The notes under the pieces are model-generated. The model ran no database searches. It saw nothing but the letters and a program-made list of their open reading frames with translations, and had not been told where the DNA came from. 11,464 nucleotides of DNA, taken from assembly GCA_002506015.1 (NCBI GenBank), contig DAWR01000144.1, forward strand, positions 1 to 11,464. Direction: 5' to 3'. Shown one piece after another: positions 6,143 to 11,464 of this stretch. Each line of letters opens with the position of its first letter. Within the stretch, counting starts at the first letter, position 1. This DNA comes from Candidatus Methanogasteraceae archaeon UBA261. GTDB taxonomy: Archaea; Halobacteriota; Methanosarcinia; Methanosarcinales; Methanogasteraceae. The position numbers and the translations under genes are program-made.

Positions 6143-6166
6143 ATGGCAGGTGGTGACAGTTCATGA
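6143..6166 (+). CDS. Possible 7-codon minicistron coupled to mmp17
   Basis: ATG at 6143 opens MAGGDSS and closes at a TGA whose first bases are the mmp17 ATG (ATGA at 6163-6166). GGAGTGAT at 6131-6138 precedes it at ribosome-binding distance. The same bases also contain AGGTGGTGA, which can serve as the ribosome binding site of mmp17 itself. The peptide is too short to recognise, so this could be a translational coupling device or coincidence. Confidence 0.25.
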   Translation: MAGGDSS

Positions 6167-6783
6167 AACCGCTCGAGGTATTCAAAGTCGAGTCCCCGGA
6201 CGAGGCAGGCGCGGAGGCGTATGACTCAGTTATTCGTGATGTCCTTTCTGATCTGGAACTCACAACAGTTCTCGGACGTCTGTGGGTCGAAATCGACCCG
6301 GTTGAACCGGTTTTTATCTTCTGCACATTAATCAGGACCGGTCTTCCGCCAATTCGGGTCCGTGATGTTGCAGACGTCACACTCGGAACGGCGAGCAGTA
6401 AACAGGTGATTCTGGAGCTGACAAACGAAGAATACGTGCCCCAGTTGCTTGGCAGACTCAGAATGGAGTACGGGCACGAGAATATCGAGCAGCCCGACAA
6501 AAAGACGATGACAATTACAACCGAGGAGATGAAAGAGGCATCCGAATCGATTGCGGATACGGTCATTGCCGATCCGCGCAAGGAGATTGAGGTGCGGCTC
6601 GCAGATGCCCTTCTTAGAATCACGCCGGAGGGCTTCCGTGTGAGGCACCACGTCTCCACCGGATCAGAGATGCTCTTTGTGGCGTCAGAGGATCCCATAC
6701 AACCGGAATGGATCAAGAGGGCGGAAGAGATGATGGCTGAGCTAAAAGAGGGCATTGAAATGGAGGTTTCCGGACATGCTTGA
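6163..6783 (+). CDS. mmp17: Methanogenesis marker protein 17 (MCR activation complex subunit)
   Basis: A 206-residue soluble protein matching methanogenesis marker 17. Biochemically, Mmp17 was found with McrC, Mmp3, Mmp7 and the ATPase A2 in the complex that activates the nickel cofactor F430 of methyl-coenzyme M reductase using ATP. Recognisable stretches are WVEIDPVEPVFIFCTLIRTG (41-60) with its only Cys, C54, then DVTLGTASSKQVILELTNEEYVPQLL. The C-terminal DALLRITPEGFRVRHHV follows. AGGTGGTGA, six bases before the ATG, supports the start. It begins 25 bases after mmp15 and its end overlaps mmp7 by eight bases. It has too few Cys to hold an Fe-S cluster alone, so any metal role must involve partners. 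Family assignment is firm. Confidence 0.9.
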   Translation: MKPLEVFKVESPDEAGAEAYDSVIRDVLSDLELTTVLGRLWVEIDPVEPVFIFCTLIRTGLPPIRVRDVADVTLGTASSKQVILELTNEEYVPQLLGRLRMEYGHENIEQPDKKTMTITTEEMKEASESIADTVIADPRKEIEVRLADALLRITPEGFRVRHHVSTGSEMLFVASEDPIQPEWIKRAEEMMAELKEGIEMEVSGHA

Positions 6784-7699
6784 ACCGATCATGTACGAGG
6801 GCGGCGTCTTCAAACACAATCTCGTAATCGAGTTGATCGAGGACCTTGGCGGATACGTCCTTCAGACAAACTACATGCAGACCGAGGTCATGATCCAGAT
6901 GCTCTGCCCGCACGAGGATGTATCCATGCTCGAGGATCTGGCAAAGGAGCTCCGCGCCAAGATCACAAGAGCGCCGCTCACCGGAACAGACATAATCGTG
7001 ATCGCACCGACGCTGGCATACCACCATCTTCCACACCATTCCTGCGATGTGGCAGAGTATATGCGCAGACAGGGCGCAAACACAACGCTGATCGGGCTTG
7101 CGAGGGGTGTCGGTCGGAGGATTGCACAGATCTCATCAAAGGAACGTGCACTGGCAGACGAGCATGATCTCGCTCTCTTCACACTCGGAAACTTCGAGAA
7201 CTGCCTGATGAAAGAGAAATACGTGCTGTACAAGGATATTGAGGTTCCGTGTGTCATCACTGGCACACCTGAACTCAGCACGACTCCTGCGTATGCGAAG
7301 GCGTATGTCGGGCATCTCGGCAGGATTGCACACCGATTGAGAAACGAAGGTGAGATTGGCGCGCTCGATAAGTTGGCAGAGGTGGTGGGCACAATCCTCG
7401 ATGAACAGAGACTCGAGATCTCAAAGGACCCGCTGACCACACATCCGGCACGCCTTATGAAGGAGATCAAGGAGCATATCCCGGAGATCAACAAATCTCT
7501 CTCTCCAGCGCCAATCACGCTGCAACTCATGGGTGCTCGCGTAAAACTTCCGTATTCGCAATACAAAGAGGCAATAGAGAATATAGAGTTTGAAGAGGGT
7601 CCAAAGCTTGGCGAGATTGCCAGGGTGTTACCGTCCGGCGTGAGAGATTACATGCTGATCAGAATACTACCAAAATCAGTGACCGGTTTTGTAATTTAG
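6776..7699 (+). CDS. mmp7: Methanogenesis marker protein 7 (MCR activation complex subunit)
   Basis: A 307-residue cytosolic protein matching methanogenesis marker 7, a component of the McrC-containing MCR activation complex, which carries complex iron-sulfur clusters. Clear stretches are EPIMYEGGVFKHNLVIELIED at the N-terminus, then IVIAPTLAYHHLPHHSCDVAEY, which is His-rich with C90. GLARGVGRRIAQIS and LGNFENCLMKEKY (C143) follow. C44, C90, C143 and C159 are the candidate cluster ligands. The reading frame also opens at a TTG at 6755, but the ATG at 6776 has GGAGG at 6762-6766 nine bases before it and gives the usual N-terminus. The first eight bases overlap the end of mmp17, so the two are coupled and probably made in fixed proportion. 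Confidence 0.9.
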   Translation: MLEPIMYEGGVFKHNLVIELIEDLGGYVLQTNYMQTEVMIQMLCPHEDVSMLEDLAKELRAKITRAPLTGTDIIVIAPTLAYHHLPHHSCDVAEYMRRQGANTTLIGLARGVGRRIAQISSKERALADEHDLALFTLGNFENCLMKEKYVLYKDIEVPCVITGTPELSTTPAYAKAYVGHLGRIAHRLRNEGEIGALDKLAEVVGTILDEQRLEISKDPLTTHPARLMKEIKEHIPEINKSLSPAPITLQLMGARVKLPYSQYKEAIENIEFEEGPKLGEIARVLPSGVRDYMLIRILPKSVTGFVI

Positions 7700-7710
7700 G
7701 AGGGGTGCGG

Positions 7711-8181
7711 ATGGACATCGAGAAGATACAGCGGATCATGAAGAGGGATCCTGAGGATGTTGTGGGTGAACTGCTCGATGCTGTTGAGAAGTACTACGGC
7801 GAGGTTCCGTACATCCTGCAGTTCATGAAGGAGACGCCTGAGCTCCTGGTCCCGAAGATACTCTACGACAGCGCAATCATCCGGGAATTCAAACGTCTCG
7901 ACCCCCAGACGATTGAACTGATCTCAATTGGAGTATCCGCTGCGATCAGGTGCGATCACTGCCTACGAATGCACATCCGCATCGCAGAGAAGCTGGGATT
8001 GTCAAAAGAGGAGATCTTCGATGCAATCTTGATTGCGGGAACGCTCTCGAACGCAACAGTACTTGCTTATGCAACACGGGTTCTGGATTCAGAGGACGGA
8101 GTCAAGCGCGGGTCTGGATGTGATGTCTGCGATGTTGGGTGCGATGGAGGTGATAGTGGTGATTGCGAGGGCGAGAGATAA
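7711..8181 (+). CDS. Carboxymuconolactone decarboxylase/AhpD-like protein with Cys-rich acidic tail
   Basis: A 156-residue cytosolic protein of the CMD/AhpD fold. The redox signature RCDHCLRMHIRIAEKLGLS carries C81-x2-C84-x3-H88, as in AhpD-type thiol peroxidase or disulfide reductase proteins, so thiol redox chemistry is likelier than decarboxylation. The last 20 residues are unusual: CDVCDVGCDGGDSGDC, with C137, C140, C144 and C152 in an acidic Gly-rich context, outside the conserved domain and suggestive of a metal site. AGGAGG at 7698-7703, seven bases before the ATG, selects this start over an in-frame GTG at 7705. It lies 11 bases after mmp7 and closes the operon, which hints at protection or assembly of the oxygen-sensitive MCR machinery; that is inference. 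Confidence 0.85.
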   Translation: MDIEKIQRIMKRDPEDVVGELLDAVEKYYGEVPYILQFMKETPELLVPKILYDSAIIREFKRLDPQTIELISIGVSAAIRCDHCLRMHIRIAEKLGLSKEEIFDAILIAGTLSNATVLAYATRVLDSEDGVKRGSGCDVCDVGCDGGDSGDCEGER

Positions 8182-8289
8182 CCGGGAATTGAGATTCACC
8201 ATCCGTTTTTCGCTGCACGCTTCCCAAAACACCCGCTTCTGGTGGCAACTATAATGCTCCGCAGGCATGGTTTGGAACTATAGATGACC

Positions 8290-8353
8290 GCCACAGAGAC
8301 TACCGAGAAGGGATTTGGATGTGTGGAAAAGGCGTCTCTGTGACCTCTGTGGC
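8290..8353. repeat. Hairpin repeat type H2 (CCACAGAG/CTCTGTGG)
   Basis: GCCACAGAG at 8290-8298 pairs perfectly with CTCTGTGGC at 8345-8353. An alternative register pairs CACAGAGA with TCTCTGTG at 8335-8342. It lies in the 400-base gap after the mmp operon and could fold on the operon's 3' end. The CCAC...GTGG boundaries resemble the R1 hairpins, but the stem sequence differs. Confidence 0.6.
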
Positions 8354-8370
8354 AGAAAGTTACAAATAAC

Positions 8371-8474
8371 GTACGTGTTTAGCTAACCACAGGATTACAC
8401 AGATTTCCACGAGATAGACCACCATCTTCTTGTGCTAATCTCGTGGTTTTTGCACCTCAGCTAAACGCATCCCA
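8371..8474. repeat. Hairpin repeat family R1, copy A
   Basis: AACCACAGGATTACACAGA at 8385-8403 pairs with TTGTGCTAATCTCGTGGTT ending at 8448. Outside this, TACGTGTTTAGCT on the left is matched by AGCTAAACGC (about 8459-8468) on the right, so the dyad has nested inner and outer arms. The left half through ACACAGATTTCCAC is nearly identical to copy B at 9722-9761. Confidence 0.75.
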
Positions 8475-8507
8475 AATAACAGATACGGTTTAGCATAAAA
8501 TGGTCTC

Positions 8508-8558
8508 GCAACGAATTGCATATATCTTATATACCATAACACACCAAGAAATCGTTGC
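8508..8558 (+). promoter_or_regulatory. tRNA-Cys/rio2 promoter with flanking inverted repeat
   Basis: TATA-like sequences GCATATATC (8518-8526) and TTATATACC (about 8526-8534) lie 50-65 bases before the tRNA, implying a start near 8555-8560 and a short 5' leader. GCAACGA at 8508-8514 and TCGTTGC at 8552-8558 are exact inverted repeats that enclose the TATA elements. No other AT-rich promoter is visible before rio2. Confidence 0.45.
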
Positions 8559-8583
8559 ACAATTTCCAAGTGCAGTAACCCGC

Positions 8584-8655
8584 GCCAAGGTGGCAGAGAG
8601 GCAACGCGATCGCCTGCAGAGCGATTCTATTCCGGTTCGAATCCGGACCTTGGCT
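8584..8655 (+). tRNA. tRNA-Cys (anticodon GCA)
   Basis: The acceptor stem GCCAAGG (8584-8590) pairs with CCTTGGC (8648-8654). The anticodon stem ATCGC/GCGAT encloses the loop CTGCAGA with anticodon GCA at 8616-8618. The T arm TCCGG/CCGGA encloses TTCGAAT. The discriminator at 8655 is T, the base typical of tRNA-Cys. The D stem is weak, with two clear pairs. CCA is not encoded and no intron is present. The 3' end lies 16 bases before the rio2 start codon. Confidence 0.95.
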
Positions 8656-8671
8656 TCATCACTTAACCACA

Positions 8672-9568
8672 ATGTTTGATAGCTCGGTCTTTAAGAAACT
8701 GGAAAAGAACGATTTCCGTGTACTCACAGGCATAGAGATTGGTATGCGGAACTACCAGTGGGTTTTATCGGATACACTGTCCTCTTTTTCGCGACTGCCC
8801 ACAAGTGAGGTTACGTATCGCATCAACAGGCTCCTCAAATTCGGACTCATCAAGAGGACCACTATGCCGTACACGGGTTACCGGATACATTTCGGTGGCT
8901 ACGACGTACTTGCGCTGGGCAGGCTGACACGGCGGGGGCTCTCAGCGATTGGAGAGAATATCGGCGTTGGGAAGGAGTCGGTTGTGTATGAGGGAATCTA
9001 CGATTCCGAACCTGTGATTTTGAAGTTCCACCGCGCCGGATACACGAGCTTCAAGCAGGTGGCACGCCAGCGCGATATTGGGCAGGAGCATCACTGGGTA
9101 TTCGTAGCCAAGCGCGCAGCCGAGCGTGAGCGTGATGCGCTTGCCATGCTGCAGAACACGGTCCGTGTGCCAGGAATCATTGATTACAATCGGCACGTGG
9201 TCGTGATGACCGTTGCTAACGGAAGCGAACTCTCAAAGACAACTGTGGACGATCCGGACTGGTTTCTGGACGGTATAATCGAGCAGATCAGGAAAATATA
9301 CGCCGTAGGATTTATCCACGCGGATCTGAGCGAGTACAACGTCTTCGCAAGCCCGGAAGGTGTTGAGATCATCGATTGGCCAGGGTATGTGACGACGATG
9401 CATCCTGACGCGGAATTTCTGCTCACAAGAGACGTTAGGAACGTGCTTACGTTCTTTAATCGAAAATATGGGGTGGTGCGGGAGTTTGATGAAGTAGTGG
9501 ACTATGTGAAATGCGGTAATGGGCAATTGGACCATGAACACACAGCGACTGATGCGCCCATAACATGA
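8672..9568 (+). CDS. rio2: RIO2-type serine kinase/ATPase
   Basis: A 298-residue cytosolic protein, the usual length for archaeal RIO2. These atypical kinases act as ATPases in late maturation of the small ribosomal subunit. Residues 1-85 form the RIO2-specific winged helix (YRINRLLKFGLIKR in the recognition region). The kinase domain shows the flexible loop GVGKESVVYEG (98-108), the ATP-anchoring Lys in ILKFHR (K118), the catalytic IHADLSEYNV (D218, N223) and the metal-binding IIDWPGYV (D235). Most RIO2 proteins have a Gln after the Pro of this last motif; here it is Gly. No ribosome binding site precedes the ATG, and only 16 bases separate it from the tRNA-Cys 3' end, so the mRNA is probably released from a joint transcript by tRNA 3' processing. 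Confidence 0.93.
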   Translation: MFDSSVFKKLEKNDFRVLTGIEIGMRNYQWVLSDTLSSFSRLPTSEVTYRINRLLKFGLIKRTTMPYTGYRIHFGGYDVLALGRLTRRGLSAIGENIGVGKESVVYEGIYDSEPVILKFHRAGYTSFKQVARQRDIGQEHHWVFVAKRAAERERDALAMLQNTVRVPGIIDYNRHVVVMTVANGSELSKTTVDDPDWFLDGIIEQIRKIYAVGFIHADLSEYNVFASPEGVEIIDWPGYVTTMHPDAEFLLTRDVRNVLTFFNRKYGVVREFDEVVDYVKCGNGQLDHEHTATDAPIT

Positions 9569-9650
9569 TCAACAGGGGGATTTGTGTTCTTTGCGGTCAC
9601 CGCCACTGTCCGGAGATCACGTGAGGTCCATAAATGATCAGTTGGATGTA
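9569..9650. other. Intergenic sequence after rio2
   Basis: No gene, terminator hairpin or long T-run is recognisable before the repeat that begins at 9651. Confidence 0.4.
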
Positions 9651-9715
9651 CCACAACACGAGAGACGTGAAGACCACGATTGACAACACTCTTCGCGTCC
9701 CTCTCGTTAAATTGG
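9651..9715. repeat. Hairpin repeat type H3 (CCAC...ACGAGAGACGTGAAGA)
   Basis: ACGAGAGACGTGAAGA at 9658-9673 is matched in inverted orientation by TCTTCGCGTCCCTCTCGT at 9690-9707, with one mismatch and a small bulge. CCA at 9651 and TGG at 9713-9715 extend the dyad outward. Its general plan (CCAC at the left, about 65 bases, hairpin) is like types R1 and H2, but the stem sequence differs. Confidence 0.6.
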
Positions 9716-9721
9716 AAAACA

Positions 9722-9820
9722 AGTACGCGTTTAGCTAACCACAAGATTACACAGATTTCCACAAGAGTTCTGTGTTAATCTCGTGGTTTTATATGCGGAT
9801 AACACAATATTGAGTAAGTA
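9722..9820. repeat. Hairpin repeat family R1, copy B
   Basis: AACCACAAGATTACACAGA (9737-9755) pairs with TCTGTGTTAATCTCGTGGTT (9769-9788) with one mismatch and one bulged base, over a 13-base loop. The left flank TACGCGTTTAGCT is shared with copy A, and the right flank TATGCGGAT...ACACAATATTGAGTAAG with copy C. The mobile unit is therefore about 100 bases, longer than the hairpin alone. Confidence 0.8.
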
Positions 9821-9892
9821 CTTTTGCCGCACGAAATATCGAAAATCCGGAATCGGTTCCGAATGTAAGCACCTCTTTTAAATTAACACTGC

Positions 9893-10045
9893 TCAATCAG
9901 ACTGTTCGCCCCCCATCAAGGTCTGCCCTGCTTTATGGCGTAGCCCACTCCTCTCCAGTTCCAGCATCCGCCGCTTGTTACGAATGAAACCGGAAAAAAT
10001 GGCGTAAATGACACGAATATGGTGACTGTTGCCATATAGATTCAC
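9893..10045 (-). other. Small open frame, 50 codons, unrecognised
   Basis: A GTG at 10045 on the minus strand opens a frame ending at TGA 9893. Its translation includes FIRNKRRMLELERSGLRHK, which has protein-like basic and amphipathic character. There is no ribosome binding site that I can see and no family resemblance, so it may be a small protein, a gene fragment or chance. Confidence 0.2.
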
Positions 10046-10157
10046 GAAAATCGTTTATTCATACAATACGTGATGAAATCATTGCGTACGGAAAATAAAG
10101 TCTCTCTGATATATGGAGTGAAAAGTGTTCCGGAACTTCGTTGGATCGATTATTTGT

Positions 10158-10262
10158 TTAATCCATCCACACCAGTTTTGGCGTGTCTTTATCCGGATTT
10201 AGTGTTATTATGACAGTCTTTATGCCTTCGGCGCTGATATCGCAATCGTCGATTTCCCGAAA
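10158..10262 (-). pseudogene. Possible C-terminal gene fragment
   Basis: On the minus strand the frame after a TGA at 10263-10265 reads EIDDCDISAEGIKTVIITL and ends NPDKDTPKLVWMD before TAA. It looks like a genuine protein tail, but there is no usable start codon and a stop lies immediately upstream. It lies on the same strand downstream of nadA. A decayed small gene is the best guess. Confidence 0.25.
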
Positions 10263-10298
10263 TCAATTCAGGAAAACACATTTCTGTACCGTTCTGAT

Positions 10299-10323
10299 AG
10301 GGGTGGGGTGCACAATCACCCCT
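10299..10323 (-). terminator. Hairpin after nadA (possible 3' end structure)
   Basis: AGGGGTG and CACCCCT form a perfect 7-bp stem over an 11-base loop, 20-45 bases beyond the nadA stop. There is no T-run after it on the nadA strand, so an RNA-stabilising or processing role is as likely as termination. Confidence 0.35.
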
Positions 10324-10343
10324 TCTTAATCGGTAGAGTCCTT

Positions 10344-11270
10344 TCAGGACAGTTCGAGCATTCTCTCAATCGGCATTCTCGCGGCATCAGCGATCTCTTG
10401 CGGCACAACTACCCTGAACTTCTCCATTGCCAGCGCCTCCTCCAGCTTTGAGAGTGTCGGAACCTTCATGCGCGGGCAGACCAGATCATCGGATATCGGA
10501 TAAAACGTCTTCTCCGGAGACTCCTTCTGAAGCATGCAAGACACCCCGGAATCGGTAGCCACCAGAAACTCCCCGGCGTCAGCTTTCTTGCAAAATCTCA
10601 GGATCCCGTCTGTTGAACCGACGTAATCCGTGTGATCCTGAACTTCCGGTCGGCATTCCGGATGAGCAACGACTTTTGCTCCGGGATGTGCCGCTTTTGC
10701 CGCAATCAGGGCTTCAAGCGATATCTTGTGGTGCACGGGGCACGCCCCGTTCTTAGGAACGGGTATAAGCTCCCTTCCAGTCCGTTTGCTGATGTAGTAG
10801 GATACACCATAATCGGGACCGAACAGGATGGGTGAACCGCGGTCCATCGTCTCTGTGACCGTCAGCGCATTTGTAGCGGTGCAGACGCAGTCGGCAAGCG
10901 CTATGACACTTGCGTGCGCGTTCAGATAGAGTAGAACCTCGGAGTCCTGGTTCACCCTCTTTGCGTCGCGCAACTTCCGCGGCGACAGTTGTTGTGTCAG
11001 CGGGCATACGGCATTTTGGATCGGAGAGATGACTTTTCGGTCCGGGTTCATGACTGCTACCATCTCTGCCATGAAATCGACACCGCAGACGAGGATTGTG
11101 TCGGCGCTCGTCTCGTTTGCCGCCTCTGTGAGCCCCAAAGATCCGGAAACGACGTCCGCCACAGCTCGGATCTCCGGTCTTTCGTAGTTATGAGCGAGGA
11201 TGATTGCGTTCTTCTCCCGCTTCAGTCGTTCTATTCGTTCCACACACCCCGTGTCTGTATTGTTCTGCAT
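10344..11270 (-). CDS. nadA: Quinolinate synthase NadA
   Basis: A 308-residue cytosolic enzyme that condenses iminoaspartate with dihydroxyacetone phosphate to quinolinate in de novo NAD synthesis, using a [4Fe-4S] cluster. The three cluster ligands can be placed as C89 (NAVCPL), C177 (NGACPVHH) and C265 (LVCPRMK), with the spacing of the three-domain fold. AHNYERPEI at 26-34 and AHPECRPEV at 202-210 are the substrate-contact motifs. The frame is open upstream to the window edge, with a GTG at 11441 and an ATG at 11336. The ATG at 11270 gives the standard NadA N-terminus and length and places the AT-rich palindrome in the promoter. A weak GGGATG precedes it by eight bases. NadB or aspartate dehydrogenase and NadC are not in the window. 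Confidence 0.95.
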   Translation of the reverse strand: MQNNTDTGCVERIERLKREKNAIILAHNYERPEIRAVADVVSGSLGLTEAANETSADTILVCGVDFMAEMVAVMNPDRKVISPIQNAVCPLTQQLSPRKLRDAKRVNQDSEVLLYLNAHASVIALADCVCTATNALTVTETMDRGSPILFGPDYGVSYYISKRTGRELIPVPKNGACPVHHKISLEALIAAKAAHPGAKVVAHPECRPEVQDHTDYVGSTDGILRFCKKADAGEFLVATDSGVSCMLQKESPEKTFYPISDDLVCPRMKVPTLSKLEEALAMEKFRVVVPQEIADAARMPIERMLELS

Positions 11271-11300
11271 TGTTGCCACATCCCTGAAGTTATCATCATT

Positions 11301-11317
11301 ATTATCATAATGATAAT
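11301..11317. promoter_or_regulatory. Palindrome in the nadA promoter (candidate operator)
   Basis: ATTATCAT-A-ATGATAAT is a perfect dyad of two 8-base arms around one base, 31-47 bases upstream of the nadA ATG, in a strongly AT-rich tract that must also contain the TATA box. A bound dimer would compete with TBP, which suggests repression. The regulator is not identified. Confidence 0.5.
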
Positions 11318-11464
11318 GAGTTATTATGGCGCCCATAGTACATAAAGGTAACCCTCGTGAAAGTGGTGGGGCAAAATTCGACCGATACCCCTGCCTGCGC
11401 CAGTCAGGCACCACGGCTTCCGATATCTCAAGATACTCCACCCTTCCAATACCATGTTCAAGTT

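Noticed and set aside
6048..7566. Long minus-strand frames under mmp17 and mmp7
   Set aside because: The opposite strand carries the recognised marker proteins; the minus translations are Ser-rich shadows.
8033..8254. 73-codon + strand frame overlapping the end of the CMD-like gene
   Set aside because: It lies mostly inside a well supported gene in another frame and has no start signal.
9502..9762. 86-codon minus-strand frame downstream of rio2
   Set aside because: It overlaps the rio2 end and both the H3 and R1 repeats, and has no recognisable domain or ribosome binding site.
8371..9820. R1, H2 and H3 repeats as a CRISPR array
   Set aside because: The copies are separated by genes or irregular spacing, with no regular spacers and no cas genes in the window.

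Overview
The window looks like euryarchaeal DNA from a methanogen or a methane/alkane-oxidising relative. Four methanogenesis marker proteins (Mmp5, Mmp15, Mmp17, Mmp7) sit in one tight operon. There are also an archaeal diadenylate cyclase (DacZ), an archaeal RIO2 kinase, a tRNA-Cys gene without an encoded CCA, and TATA-type promoters. GC content looks close to 50%. I cannot name the genus; a Methanosarcinales or Syntrophoarchaeia-like lineage is only a guess.

Layout. 1-127: an inverted repeat of possible mobile origin. 190-1316 (-): two translationally coupled MgtE/SLC41-type half transporters. 1317-1498: a divergent control region with a perfect 16-bp palindrome. 1499-2323 (+): DacZ, which makes c-di-AMP. 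2369-2432: a hairpin repeat. 2471-3073 (-): a DUF2284 Cys-rich protein. 3193-3545 (-): a frameshifted IS630-family transposase remnant. 3747-4361 (-): a gamma-glutamylcyclotransferase-like protein bounded by 13-bp direct repeats. 4450-8181 (+): the operon mmp5-mmp15-mmp17-mmp7-CMD. 8182-8583: hairpin repeats and a promoter. 8584-8655 (+): tRNA-Cys. 8672-9568 (+): RIO2, only 16 nt after the tRNA. 9569-10343: gene-poor, with more hairpin repeats and small orphan reading frames. 10344-11270 (-): quinolinate synthase NadA behind an AT-rich palindrome.

How the genes work together. The central operon is devoted to making or activating methyl-coenzyme M reductase (MCR). Mmp7 and Mmp17 are known partners of McrC in the ATP-driven MCR activation complex. 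Mmp15 belongs to the 2-hydroxyacyl-CoA dehydratase activator (ASKHA, Fe-S) superfamily, and Mmp5 is a small companion with a CxxC motif. The AhpD/CMD-like last gene adds a probable thiol-redox function. The left end pairs divalent-cation transporters with a c-di-AMP synthase, suggesting an ion-homeostasis module. RIO2 (ribosome maturation), tRNA-Cys and NadA (NAD synthesis) are housekeeping genes.

The main unexplained signals are three sequence types of CCAC...GTGG hairpin repeats in the intergenic regions, a 7-codon minicistron between mmp15 and mmp17, 10-bp-phased direct repeats in the mmp promoter, and a likely tRNA-Cys/rio2 co-transcript.
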